Shown here piece after piece: positions 10,155 through 19,598 of a stretch of 64,000 nt of DNA. Every line of letters begins with the position of its first letter. Position 1 is the stretch's first letter. The stretch lies in the NCBI GenBank assembly GCA_964635375.1, contig CAZWOU010000015.1, positions 3,418-67,417 of the forward strand. The letters are read 5' to 3'. The notes below the pieces were generated by a model. It was not told where the DNA came from and ran no database searches. It was given only the letters and a program-made list of their open reading frames with translations. The position numbers and the translations under genes were made by a program. Origin of the DNA: CAZMNY01 sp964635375. GTDB taxonomy: Bacteria; Planctomycetota; Planctomycetia; Pirellulales; Pirellulaceae.

Positions 10155-11159
10155 CTACTTCACGCGGACGAGCTTGATGATGCGGCCATCAACGTTCCAG
10201 TCTTGCACGTAAAGATTGCCGTCCTTGTCCCAGTAGGACCCGTGGGTGCCGCTAAAAACGCCCTCGATCCACTTTTCTTGAGGCACGCCAAAGTTCACTC
10301 GAGTGGCGGGGTTCGAATTGTGACCGAGAACCGAAATGATCGTATTGCTCTTGTCCAAGATGACCACTCGCCCGTGCAAGTCAGGAACGGAGACGAAGTC
10401 GCCTTGAACCGAAACAGAGGTTGGCATTCCTAATCCAGTAACGACCTCTTCGATAAAGTTCCCTTCGAGGTCATAGTGAAGCAGCCGACCTTTGGGCTTG
10501 TGATTGCGATCGCAGATCAACAGTCGCGGCGGGTCGTAGCGTGTGTCGAGCGTCATCCCGTGGGCCGTGTTGAATTGCTTCAGACTGTTCCCCTTGACGC
10601 CAAAATGCGACAAGTATTTTCCAGTCTTGTCGAATATGAAAATGTGGTTGCTCGCATAGCCGTCGGAGAGAAAGATGTCGCCATTGAGCCCGACGGTGAT
10701 CGCGGTTGGACTGAACTTCTTCAGCTTGAGCTCAGACTCCTGCGGGAACGCCAGCTTCAACACAATCTCGCCGCTTCGAATGTCGAACTTGATTCCCTCC
10801 GCATCGACGTTGCGGGCGCCGTAGATGTACTCGACGCCTTCTTCTTCGCGAATCTCCATATCGTGGAGGTTGGAATATTTGTCACCCAGGTAGTTATGGA
10901 TAACTTTTCCATCGGGTGAGAATACGACGACGCCTTTCCTGGCGCTCGTATAGACATTACCCGCTTTGTCGATCACCACGGCGCCATGGGTCGGGCCCAA
11001 AGCCGAATTTCCATCGGGCCTGAGGCCCCAACCGGGCACCGTGTCGAACGTCATCTCGCCGCATCCCATCCTCACCGGCGCAACTTTCTCTTCGGCAACC
11101 GCCGTCATGGCCGCTGATAGTGCGACCAAAGCAGCAACATAGAGCGAGCACTTCTTCAT
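10155..11159 (-). CDS. Secreted NHL-like beta-propeller protein
   Basis: A 334-residue protein. I chose the ATG at 11157-11159 because it opens a clean signal peptide (KKCSLYVAALVALSAAMTAVA); an upstream in-frame ATG at 11198 would add 13 polar residues. The body is made of repeating blades (DKAGNVYTSARKGVVVFSPDG, LNGDIFLSDGYASNHIFIFD, DKDGNLYVQDWNVDGRI) as in 6-bladed NHL/peptidylglycine-lyase-like propellers. Probably periplasmic; ligand unknown. Confidence 0.85.
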   Translation of the reverse strand: MKKCSLYVAALVALSAAMTAVAEEKVAPVRMGCGEMTFDTVPGWGLRPDGNSALGPTHGAVVIDKAGNVYTSARKGVVVFSPDGKVIHNYLGDKYSNLHDMEIREEEGVEYIYGARNVDAEGIKFDIRSGEIVLKLAFPQESELKLKKFSPTAITVGLNGDIFLSDGYASNHIFIFDKTGKYLSHFGVKGNSLKQFNTAHGMTLDTRYDPPRLLICDRNHKPKGRLLHYDLEGNFIEEVVTGLGMPTSVSVQGDFVSVPDLHGRVVILDKSNTIISVLGHNSNPATRVNFGVPQEKWIEGVFSGTHGSYWDKDGNLYVQDWNVDGRIIKLVRVK

Positions 11160-11481
11160 GATGTAATTCCCAGGTGATTCCAATGGTTCAGTGAACAATT
11201 CAGACTATCCCAACAAGCTGGCTATGCACATCATTTGCCAACCCGGATAGTATCCGGCTTCCCGATCGGCATTTCAACACCGCCAGACAAAAACGTGGCC
11301 GCCTTCACCGCCAACGCACGGACTATTTTGCGTGAATCGATAGACGTCGATGCGATTTTGCTTCAACTCGCCGCAAGTAGCCCCGCCTTGGACGCACGAC
11401 TGGGCGTCGGTCCCAGGTATAACAGAGTTGGCCCTTCATTTCGGAACCTCACCGGTTCGCCCTCAGCTCTCGGATGTCCGC

Positions 11482-13461
11482 ATGCTCCACTCGCCGTTCC
11501 TACGATTAGCTCTTATCTTGGCATGTTGCTTTTTCTCCACTGAAGACGGCTTGGCGGCTGAAACCGTCGAGGTTGCCTGGGGGGAATTGCGCGACGTGGA
11601 GAATGAACGCCTATCGATTGCCGCTGCGAAGTGGAAGGTCGTTTGTTTTCTCGGCGTCGAGTGCCCGCTTGCCCGACTTTATGGCCCGCGATTGCAGAGG
11701 CTCTCGCGTGAGTTTGCTGATCAGGGCGTTCGATTCGTGGGGATCAACAGCAACCTGCAGGACTCGCCAGCGGACATCAAACAATACTCGCGCCAACACC
11801 AGATCAGCTTTCCGATTGTCAAAGACGCTCGGCAATCGCTGGCGAAGCAGTTTGGCGCAAAGCGGACGCCAGAGGTGTTCGTCGTCGATTCGTCCAATCA
11901 CGTGCGATATCGAGGGCGCATCGATGATCAGTATGAGCCGGGACTTTCTCGATCGGCGCCGACGCGGCACGATCTTCGCGCTGCGATCGCGTCCGTACTC
12001 GCCGGCAAGAAGGCGCCCGTCGCCTTGACTGAAGCGGTGGGATGTTTGATCACTTTCCGCAAATCGGCGGACCATGCTATTGCCCCAACCTCCGCCGTCA
12101 CTTTCGCAGGCGACATTGCGCCCTTGCTCAACAGGCACTGTGTGGAATGTCACCGCGAGGGCGAGATTGGTCCGTTCGCGTTGATCGACTACGACGAGGT
12201 AATTGGTTGGGGCCAGATGATGCTTGAAGTGATTGAGCAGAATCGCATGCCGCCCTGGCATGCGGATCCCAAACACGGCGAATTTGTCGGCGCCCGTCGA
12301 GTGCCTCAGAGCGACCGCGAGACACTGGCCGCGTGGGTCGAGCAGGGGATGCCCCTTGGTAATAAGCAAGACTTGCCGCCGAAGCCGAAGCGGGCGGGGG
12401 GCTGGCACTTGCCTAGTCCACCCGATGTTGTGCTCAACATGCGCGAGCGACCGTTCGTTGTTCCGCCCGAAGGAACCGTGGAATACCAGTACTTCGTCGT
12501 CGATCCCAATTGGGAGGCAGACCGTTGGGTTCGAGCGGCTCAGGTCCTGCCAGGAAATACGTCGGTCGTGCACCATTCCATCGTCTTCGTCCGCCCCCCG
12601 GACGGCTCGTCTCTTGACGGAGTCGGTTGGATGGGTGGCTACGTCCCAGGGCAGCGAGCTGCTGCACTGCCGCCGGGCCATGCTCGCTTGATCCCCGCTC
12701 GATCAAAGCTCGTCTTTCAAATGCACTACACTCCAAACGGTCGCCAGACCGACGATGTCACGCGAGTGGGCGTCTGGTTTAGCAAGCCGGATCAAGTGAC
12801 GCATAAAGTAACGACGCGCATCGCAATCAACCATGATTTTGAGATACCGCCGGGCGCGAAGGACTATGCGGTCGACCTAGACTTAGACGGATTTGCGAGT
12901 GATGCGCGATTGCTGGGCGTGATGCCCCACATGCACTTGCGGGGCAAGTCCTTTCGCTTGGACGCGCACAGGCTCGAGTCCGACGAGACGCTCCTGTCGG
13001 TGCCGGAGTACGATTTCAACTGGCAGCATTTCTATCAACTGCAGACGCCGCTCGCCCTCAAAGATGTCGACGTCCTGCGAATGCAAGCTCGCTTTGACAA
13101 CTCAGCTGACAACGTGGCCAATCCGGACCCCGAGTCGTTTGTTTCGTGGGGCGATCAAACGTGGCAGGAGATGGCCGTCGCCTTTCTGGATATCGGCCAT
13201 CCGCGAGGGAAGCCGCGAGTCGTTCAGCGGCGAACTCAGACCCTCAGACCAGAGCAACTGGCGGAGCGACAAAGGCGGATCGAGCAAGAGACGGAGAAGT
13301 TTCTCGCGAGCCTAGATCGTAACGGCGACGGAGTTGTCGAGCGGGACGAGACGCCGGAAGCATTTCGCCGATTTGGATTCTATAGAATGGACCACAATCG
13401 GAATGGTCGTCTGGAGCGAAGCGAGATCGAAGCGGAATCAACACGCCGGCTGGGACCTTGA
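11482..13461 (+). CDS. Secreted redoxin / c-haem / copper-monooxygenase-like / EF-hand protein
   Basis: About 659 residues from the ATG at 11482, which opens a signal peptide (LRLALILACCFF). Domains in order: a thioredoxin-like redoxin with a single active-site-like cysteine (GVECPLARLYGP); a CVECH haem-binding motif near residue 225; a two-part domain with copper-ligand-like motifs (VVHHSIVF, MHYTPNG, MPHMHLRGK) resembling type II ascorbate-dependent monooxygenases; and two C-terminal EF-hands (DRNGDGVVERDE, DHNRNGRLERSE). It leads a plus-strand run with the RND gene 32 bases downstream. A longer start at 11350 would lack a signal peptide. Confidence 0.85.
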   Translation: MLHSPFLRLALILACCFFSTEDGLAAETVEVAWGELRDVENERLSIAAAKWKVVCFLGVECPLARLYGPRLQRLSREFADQGVRFVGINSNLQDSPADIKQYSRQHQISFPIVKDARQSLAKQFGAKRTPEVFVVDSSNHVRYRGRIDDQYEPGLSRSAPTRHDLRAAIASVLAGKKAPVALTEAVGCLITFRKSADHAIAPTSAVTFAGDIAPLLNRHCVECHREGEIGPFALIDYDEVIGWGQMMLEVIEQNRMPPWHADPKHGEFVGARRVPQSDRETLAAWVEQGMPLGNKQDLPPKPKRAGGWHLPSPPDVVLNMRERPFVVPPEGTVEYQYFVVDPNWEADRWVRAAQVLPGNTSVVHHSIVFVRPPDGSSLDGVGWMGGYVPGQRAAALPPGHARLIPARSKLVFQMHYTPNGRQTDDVTRVGVWFSKPDQVTHKVTTRIAINHDFEIPPGAKDYAVDLDLDGFASDARLLGVMPHMHLRGKSFRLDAHRLESDETLLSVPEYDFNWQHFYQLQTPLALKDVDVLRMQARFDNSADNVANPDPESFVSWGDQTWQEMAVAFLDIGHPRGKPRVVQRRTQTLRPEQLAERQRRIEQETEKFLASLDRNGDGVVERDETPEAFRRFGFYRMDHNRNGRLERSEIEAESTRRLGP

Positions 13462-13493
13462 ATGATCAGGCGACCTACTCGAAATAGACAGAC

Positions 13494-15848
13494 ATGACGG
13501 AACACAACGAACCGATACGCGGGCTCGGCCGGCGCGCTTTCTATTGGTGGGCCGACCATCCGGCTGTGCACATTCTGGTGCTCCTGTTGGTCTCCGCATT
13601 GGCGATCGTCGGCCACGTGAACCCGAAGCTCGTTCGCGATTTGTTCCGCGATCAGCAAGGTAAGCCGGCCCAGCGAACTTCGCTGACTCAATTAGCCACG
13701 TCGGGCTCGACGCGCCGCGATCAACCGCCGGCCGTCCGCCCTTTTCAAGTGGCTGGCGGCGAGTGTGTGGTCGTTGCCACAAGCGAAGATTTCTTCACCC
13801 GGGAAAACCTACTTGCCATTCGCTCCGTCGTTGAGGATCTCGAATCCTTGCCCCAGGTTTCGGATGTCCTTTGGGTGGACAGCATCCCGAGCCTCAACCT
13901 TTTTAGCTTCCCCGAGGCGCTATTGCCGGCGTCCGATGCCTCTCCGCGTCAGCTGGAGCTTGGCCGTCCACGCACGATGGACAGTCCTTTTGCCGTGGGC
14001 CAGCTGATCTCGGCGGACGGCAAGACGCTCGTGCTTCACTTGCGGATCGATTGGTTCTACGCGACGACAGATACGGCTTGTACGACCGAGTTGCGCGAAG
14101 CGGCGGAAGCAGCTGCGGCTCGGGTGCCCGGAGCCGATTTGGAATTCAAAGTCACAGGCCACGCTCCGCTCTATCTAATGATCGCCGACAACCACCTGCA
14201 GGACTCGTGGCGTTATCAGGCGATCGGATACAGCATCATGTTGATCACGGCTCTGGTTCTGTTTCGCGGGCTCTCTGCAGTTATTATTGTGGCAGTCGCG
14301 CCGGCGATGGGCGTGTTCTGGACGATGGGTATGTTGCGGTTCTTCGACCTCCAGGACAATCCGTTTAACGACATCATCGTGCCCGTGTTGATCAGTCTCG
14401 TCGGCTTGACGGACGCCGTGCACTTGATGGTGGAAATTCGCAATCAGCGGGCCATTGGAAAGTCGACAACCGAGGCGACTCGTGGGGGCGTCGCGCGGGT
14501 CGGATCAGCGTGCGCGTTGACAAGCCTGACTACGGCGATTGGGTTCGGCAGCCTGGCTTGGGCCCATCACGAAGTCGTCCGCGATTTCGGCCTGTGTTGC
14601 GTACTCGGAGTCGGGCTGACATTCATCAGCGTGTTGACCGTCGTTCCCCTGGGTTGCCGCTCACCGCTGGGCTGGCGTTTGCACGTCGGACTCGGCAAGA
14701 GCATCGTGGATGGACAGTTCCGGAGAATCGGCCCGCTGGTCGCCTGGGTTCTCAGGCATGATCGCAAGGTTGCCTGGTTTGCGATCGCCATCACACTCGC
14801 GCTCGCAGGAGCCTGCACTCAGTTGGAACCGGATGAGAAACGATACAGCGGGCTGAGCGAGTCGGGTGAGGCGGCCCAAGGTCTTCGGCATCTCGACGAG
14901 TCGCTTGGCGGGCTCGAATTTGGCTACGTGGCGATCACCGGAGACGAAAACGTCAGTGATGGGAACCTGTTGAAAGTCTTGCTCGAAGTCGAACAGGCTC
15001 TGGAGAAGGAACCCTTGATTGGGCGATCGCTAGGATTGCATGATCTGCTGAAAGTCCTGCCGGGCGAGGGAGAAGCCGAGGAGCGAATGACGTTGCTCGA
15101 GCTGCTTCCGGCTTCGCTAAAACGCTCGTTCTACATTCCCGAGTATCGCCAGACCACGTTGCAGTTTCGCGTGAAGGATATTGGCATCGCTCAGTACGGA
15201 CCCGTCTTTGAGCGCATCGAGTCGGAGCTGCTTGAGATATCCGGCCGCCACCCCGACTTCACACTGCGGCTGCACGGTGATGCAGTCTGGCGTTGGCGCA
15301 ATGTTTACCAGATCGTTACTGACCTGGCCACGAGTTTGGGCACGGCGAGTGTTCTCATATGGCTGATTCTGACCATCGTCTATCGGTCCATTCGAATTGG
15401 ACTGATTTCCATCGTTCCCAACTTGTTTCCCTTGGTTGCCACGGGCGCCATTTTGTATATTACGGGGCAGCATCTTGAGATCGTCACGGTTTGCGTGTTT
15501 ACGATCTGCATCGGCATCGCGGTTGACGACACGATTCACTTTCTCACGCGATACGCCGAGGAAGATGCGCTTGCCGAGAATCATCAGCAGGCAATTGAGA
15601 GTGCCTTTGCCGGCGTTGGAAGCGCTTTGTTGATGACGACGATTGTGTTGGTGACCGGGATGATGACCGCCGTCTTTGGCGATGCGCGCGATGCTCGGTT
15701 GTTTGGAATCATGGGCGCCATCACACTCGCCTCCGCTCTGTTCGCTGATATCTTCCTGCTCCCAGCGCTGCTCAGTCGATTCGCCAAGTCGGCCCCACCA
15801 ACGCTAGAATCCCCAACGAGTAATTCCGCGAAAGACCTTCCAACATGA
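13494..15848 (+). CDS. RND-superfamily exporter (MMPL/SSD type)
   Basis: 784 residues with the duplicated architecture of predicted RND exporters: one N-terminal helix, an extracytoplasmic domain, a five- to six-helix bundle, then a second copy. Signatures include VPVLISLVGLTDAVHLM in the first half and GIAVDDTIHFLTRYAEE in the second. The conserved acidic residues of the proton relay are present. It is shorter than drug-efflux RND pumps and no membrane-fusion protein adjoins it. The stop overlaps the next start (ATGA). Cargo unknown; hopanoid or lipid export is typical for relatives. Confidence 0.88.
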   Translation: MTEHNEPIRGLGRRAFYWWADHPAVHILVLLLVSALAIVGHVNPKLVRDLFRDQQGKPAQRTSLTQLATSGSTRRDQPPAVRPFQVAGGECVVVATSEDFFTRENLLAIRSVVEDLESLPQVSDVLWVDSIPSLNLFSFPEALLPASDASPRQLELGRPRTMDSPFAVGQLISADGKTLVLHLRIDWFYATTDTACTTELREAAEAAAARVPGADLEFKVTGHAPLYLMIADNHLQDSWRYQAIGYSIMLITALVLFRGLSAVIIVAVAPAMGVFWTMGMLRFFDLQDNPFNDIIVPVLISLVGLTDAVHLMVEIRNQRAIGKSTTEATRGGVARVGSACALTSLTTAIGFGSLAWAHHEVVRDFGLCCVLGVGLTFISVLTVVPLGCRSPLGWRLHVGLGKSIVDGQFRRIGPLVAWVLRHDRKVAWFAIAITLALAGACTQLEPDEKRYSGLSESGEAAQGLRHLDESLGGLEFGYVAITGDENVSDGNLLKVLLEVEQALEKEPLIGRSLGLHDLLKVLPGEGEAEERMTLLELLPASLKRSFYIPEYRQTTLQFRVKDIGIAQYGPVFERIESELLEISGRHPDFTLRLHGDAVWRWRNVYQIVTDLATSLGTASVLIWLILTIVYRSIRIGLISIVPNLFPLVATGAILYITGQHLEIVTVCVFTICIGIAVDDTIHFLTRYAEEDALAENHQQAIESAFAGVGSALLMTTIVLVTGMMTAVFGDARDARLFGIMGAITLASALFADIFLLPALLSRFAKSAPPTLESPTSNSAKDLPT

Positions 15849-16660
15849 GACTATCGATTCGCGGCTTGTTCGGGCTGACCTTCTTGGTTGCCCTAGGGTT
15901 GCTAGTTTGGAAAACCGGATTGGAGACGCGTCGAGACGAGTTGCGGATGCAGGTGCTCAAGGAAGAGATCGAACTGTCTCAGCAGGGGTTGCGATTGGAC
16001 TCGCCGGCCCTCCACCAGGCTATCTTGAGGGCTGAGGATGAATTCGACTCGATGGCGGCATTGCGAGAGCGTTCAGAATCGCACTTTGAATCGCTGCGGG
16101 AAAAGTACAGCACGATGGAGGCTCGAGGAGCGAACGTACTTTCTCTTCGCGGCGTTCCCTCGCTCAAGACGGGTGCCGGACCGGCGCCGATCGTGTTTCG
16201 GCTTCTTGTTCCGACGGAGCGACCTGTCTGGTTGAAATTCGGCGTGCACACGATTCAGCCGTCGCAGTTCTCAAGATCTGTTTTCCCAGAAGAAGACCTG
16301 GTCAGTCAATCGCCCTTTGAAGCATCCGGTCCGTTCGAGGTGCGATTGGCATCGGGCGACCACAAGCTCACAATCACCATAGGGACGGCGACTAATGGAG
16401 CATTGCCGGTGACCCTCAAACTGGACGACGGGATTCTCTTGCAAACCGACTATGTCTCGGCTACGGTTTCCGGCACAAGTTCCAGCCACGTTTCAGGCAT
16501 GTCGCAGATTGACGTCCGTCCAAAGCGAGCTTTGCCCTGGCTGATTACTGCACATCTAGACGACGACAATCCACCGGCGCCGAAGTACGGGTTTTCGATC
16601 GCGTTGAGCGAGCAGTCCAGTGAATTCGCCGTCTTTCCCGGTGAGAGCAAGAAGGACTGA
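15845..16660 (+). CDS. Membrane-anchored coiled-coil protein, unknown
   Basis: 271 residues. One N-terminal helix (LFGLTFLVALGLLVW), a charged heptad-rich coiled coil at about 30-95, then a beta-rich extracytoplasmic domain. It starts inside the stop codon of the RND gene, so it is translationally coupled and a plausible accessory subunit. I do not recognise a named family. Confidence 0.8.
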   Translation: MRLSIRGLFGLTFLVALGLLVWKTGLETRRDELRMQVLKEEIELSQQGLRLDSPALHQAILRAEDEFDSMAALRERSESHFESLREKYSTMEARGANVLSLRGVPSLKTGAGPAPIVFRLLVPTERPVWLKFGVHTIQPSQFSRSVFPEEDLVSQSPFEASGPFEVRLASGDHKLTITIGTATNGALPVTLKLDDGILLQTDYVSATVSGTSSSHVSGMSQIDVRPKRALPWLITAHLDDDNPPAPKYGFSIALSEQSSEFAVFPGESKKD

Positions 16661-16676
16661 ATGATGCTTGGAAGGA

Positions 16677-17642
16677 ATGAGGAACGATGGGTCGCAAACT
16701 AACAACCAACGGCCGGACGGAATGAGCAGCACGAATCGAAATCAGAGATTCTGGAGCAATCTCGGTCTAACATTGTTTTTCTGCGCAGCCGCATTCTTGT
16801 TGGCTTTCTTCGTCTGGTTTGTCCTAATTCGTCGTTCCGCTGCTCCCAGGATCGCCAAGCTGCAGTCGACTCGCGACGAACTGCAATCGGTTGTAGATCG
16901 CCTGAACGACGGGGAGAGGCAGCTGGGCGTCGACAAGCAAGTCGTCATCGATCTGCTTCACCATTGCCGTTCGGTTGAGGACATTCCGGACTTTCAAGGC
17001 GGGCAAGTGATTGCCCGCCACAACGGCCCAGGAAGATTGCGGATCTATGTTCCCGCCGGCTCTCACACTCTGGAAATTGCTTGCACATGGAAGCCATCGA
17101 AGACACGCAAACAAACGCAGAACGGTATCGAGACTGAGGAGGCAAAAGTGGCCGGCTTGGTCGGCGAAAAGACGTGGAGCATGCCTCTATTGCCTTCTGC
17201 CGGCTATTGGTTCGAAGTTGAGACCGAACGCAAGGGCGGGCCGATTCGGTGGGAGGTGACCAGCAATCGTCCCGATTTCGAAACACAATCGGCGGTCGTT
17301 CCTTTCGACGGTTTCTCCCACACCGGCGCCACTTGGTCGGGGTCTGGCGTGGTCCAGCCGCCAACTCGAGTTTCTCGGCTGGGCAGAGGGGGCGGGCCAT
17401 TCACAGCGCCAGCGAAAAAGGGCGTCCAACTCATGGACTCAGCGCTTCTCGGCTCGCGGGAGGACGTTCATCATGAGGTCCGCTTCGACCTGCGGTTGAT
17501 CAGCGACGGGCCGCCAACGGTTTCGGCCAGGGAGGCTCAACGGCTGATTTCCTTGAAAAGAGGAGGTCTGCTGGAGTCATACAATGGCGATGGAAACTAC
17601 AAGATTCGCCTGCCCTCCGCGCCGCAGACGGATACTGATTAG
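16677..17642 (+). CDS. Membrane-anchored coiled-coil protein, unknown (second copy of the same layout)
   Basis: About 321 residues with the same layout as the preceding gene: helix (LGLTLFFCAAAFLLAFFVWFVL), short coiled coil (about 50-85), beta-rich domain. The start is uncertain: TTG at 16668, ATG at 16677 and ATG at 16722 are in frame; the last begins closest to the helix. A 14-bp triplet repeat begins at the base after the stop. No family recognised. Confidence 0.75.
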   Translation: MRNDGSQTNNQRPDGMSSTNRNQRFWSNLGLTLFFCAAAFLLAFFVWFVLIRRSAAPRIAKLQSTRDELQSVVDRLNDGERQLGVDKQVVIDLLHHCRSVEDIPDFQGGQVIARHNGPGRLRIYVPAGSHTLEIACTWKPSKTRKQTQNGIETEEAKVAGLVGEKTWSMPLLPSAGYWFEVETERKGGPIRWEVTSNRPDFETQSAVVPFDGFSHTGATWSGSGVVQPPTRVSRLGRGGGPFTAPAKKGVQLMDSALLGSREDVHHEVRFDLRLISDGPPTVSAREAQRLISLKRGGLLESYNGDGNYKIRLPSAPQTDTD

Positions 17643-17684
17643 GCGTCGTCGAAGAAGCGTCGTCGAAAAAGCGTCGTCGAAAAG
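17643..17684. repeat. Three tandem 14-bp repeats directly after a stop codon
   Basis: Units gcgtcgtcgaagaa, gcgtcgtcgaaaaa and gcgtcgtcgaaaag begin at the first base after the TAG of the preceding gene. Confidence 0.93.
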
Positions 17685-17843
17685 GCGGCGATGCCAGGCG
17701 GCCCGTATTGCCTGCCGCTTCAAAACAGTTACCCAATCCACTCGGTTCTTACGCTAGACTAGCGTCGACAAGCTGGCCTCGCCGTCATTGAGGCCTCACT
17801 TAGCGCGCGTCGCAGAATGCCAAATCAAGAGGGAGAATGAACA

Positions 17844-19466
17844 ATGGCCATCGGTTCGTCTTATCGCAGGCTGCTGATCACGGCTGGCCTCAACGCAGTC
17901 GCCCTGACTCTATTCAATGGGCCGCAAGCCTCGCGGGCGGGCGAAGCATTTGAATTGCAGACGCGCGCGCGGACGGAAACGAAAGCTGGGAGCGGTCGCT
18001 TTCACCCCCAAGTCAGCTCGCAAACATGGAAGGGCGAGGAGACGGCGTTTATTGTCTGCGACATGTGGAATCTTCACCATTGCTTGAACGCGACCAAACG
18101 TGGCGGGGAGATGGCGCCGCGGATGAATCGAGTGTTGATCGAAGCGCGACGGCGCGGTGCGACCGTCATTCATGCGCCCAGCAGTTGCGTCAATTTCTAC
18201 AAGGATCACCCGGCTCGAAAACGAGCGCAGGCAACGCCTCGAACCAAGACGCCTGCTGGGATCGGCGCATGGTGCCACAAGATTCCCGCCGAAGAGCAGG
18301 GAGCTTATCCGATCGACCAGTCGGACGGAGGAGAAGACGACGATCCCAAGGAGCATCGCAAATGGGCCGCGGAACTTAAAGCCAAAGGACTCAACCCCGG
18401 CTCGCCCTGGACAAGGCAGACTGACTTGCTCACGATCGAAGATAACGACTTCATCAGCGACAACGGCGAGGAGATCTGGAGCATCCTCGAAAGTCAGGGC
18501 GTGAAGAATGTCGTGCTTCTCGGAGTCCACACCAACATGTGTGTGCTCGGTCGACCGTTTGGCCTGCGGCAGATGGCCAAGAACGGTAAGAACGTTGTCT
18601 TGATGCGCGACATGACGGACACCATGTACAACCCGGCAAGCCGTCCGTTCGTCAGTCACTTCAGTGGAACGGATTTGATCGTTGAGCATATCGAGAAGTG
18701 GGTGTGCCCCACGATCACCAGCGACCAATTGATTGGCGGAAGCCCGTTCCAGTTCAAGAACGATCATCGCAAGCGACTTGTCATGTTGGTTGGCGAGCGC
18801 GAATACAAGACGAATGAATCGTTGTCGACCTTCGCAAAAAAGCACCTCGGCCACGACTATTCGGTCGAGTTTGTTCACGCCAGCGAGTCGGACCGGAACG
18901 ACTTTCCCGGAGCGGCCGAGGCGATGGCGGAAGCCGACGTGTTGCTCGTTAGCGTGCGCCGCCGAGCTCTACCAGCCGACCAAATGAAGGCGCTCCGCAA
19001 ATTCGTCAAGAGCGGCAAGCCGATCGTCGGCATTCGGACGGCGAACCACGCGTTTTCCTTGCGAGGCAAGAAGGCTCCGGCCGGTTTGAAACTTTGGGAG
19101 AACTTCGACGCGGAGATCATCGGCGGCAACTACACCAACCACCATGGCGACGGCCCAGACGTCATTGTGAGTGTCGCCAAGGAATCGGCGAAACACCCTG
19201 TCCTAGACGACCTCAAGGTCGGCGAACTTGTCGGTCGCGGTTCGCTGTACGTCGTCAGTCCACTTCAGAAAACGGCCCAAGCGTTGTTGATCGGCACGCG
19301 CGACGGAAAGCCACCCGAACCAATCGCCTGGACCCACGAAACCTCTTCTGGCGGACGAGTCTTCTATACGTCGCTCGGCCACGTGGACGACTTCCAACAA
19401 CCGGCCATGCAGCATCTGCTCAAGAACGCCCTCGCTTGGGCCTGCGAGCAAACGCCTTCAAAATGA
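17844..19466 (+). CDS. Secreted isochorismatase-like hydrolase fused to ThuA-like domain
   Basis: 540 residues. An N-terminal signal peptide ends near AGEAF. The isochorismatase fold covers about 60-295 with FIVCDMWN (catalytic Asp) and GVHTNMCVLGR (nucleophile Cys). A ThuA/trehalose-utilisation-like domain covers about 310-535 (LVMLVGEREY, VLLVSVRRRALP, VGIRTANHAFSL). A purine-rich tract (GAGGGAGAA) precedes the ATG. The fusion implies two linked steps on an extracytoplasmic amide or carbohydrate substrate, but neither substrate can be named. Confidence 0.87.
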   Translation: MAIGSSYRRLLITAGLNAVALTLFNGPQASRAGEAFELQTRARTETKAGSGRFHPQVSSQTWKGEETAFIVCDMWNLHHCLNATKRGGEMAPRMNRVLIEARRRGATVIHAPSSCVNFYKDHPARKRAQATPRTKTPAGIGAWCHKIPAEEQGAYPIDQSDGGEDDDPKEHRKWAAELKAKGLNPGSPWTRQTDLLTIEDNDFISDNGEEIWSILESQGVKNVVLLGVHTNMCVLGRPFGLRQMAKNGKNVVLMRDMTDTMYNPASRPFVSHFSGTDLIVEHIEKWVCPTITSDQLIGGSPFQFKNDHRKRLVMLVGEREYKTNESLSTFAKKHLGHDYSVEFVHASESDRNDFPGAAEAMAEADVLLVSVRRRALPADQMKALRKFVKSGKPIVGIRTANHAFSLRGKKAPAGLKLWENFDAEIIGGNYTNHHGDGPDVIVSVAKESAKHPVLDDLKVGELVGRGSLYVVSPLQKTAQALLIGTRDGKPPEPIAWTHETSSGGRVFYTSLGHVDDFQQPAMQHLLKNALAWACEQTPSK

Positions 19467-19598
19467 CCAGGGCGCCAAACGCCGGCCTCGTCTCTCAGGG
19501 AGTTGCTCAAGATTCGGGCGTTCCCATGAGAAACGGCTCGCGTTTCGCTCGTCGTTTGCAGGGCCAGCAGCCGGGAAAAGGCCATTGGGTTCTCTGAT

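Noticed and set aside
17643..17684. CRISPR-like array
   Set aside because: Units are contiguous 14-mers without spacers; no cas genes in the window.
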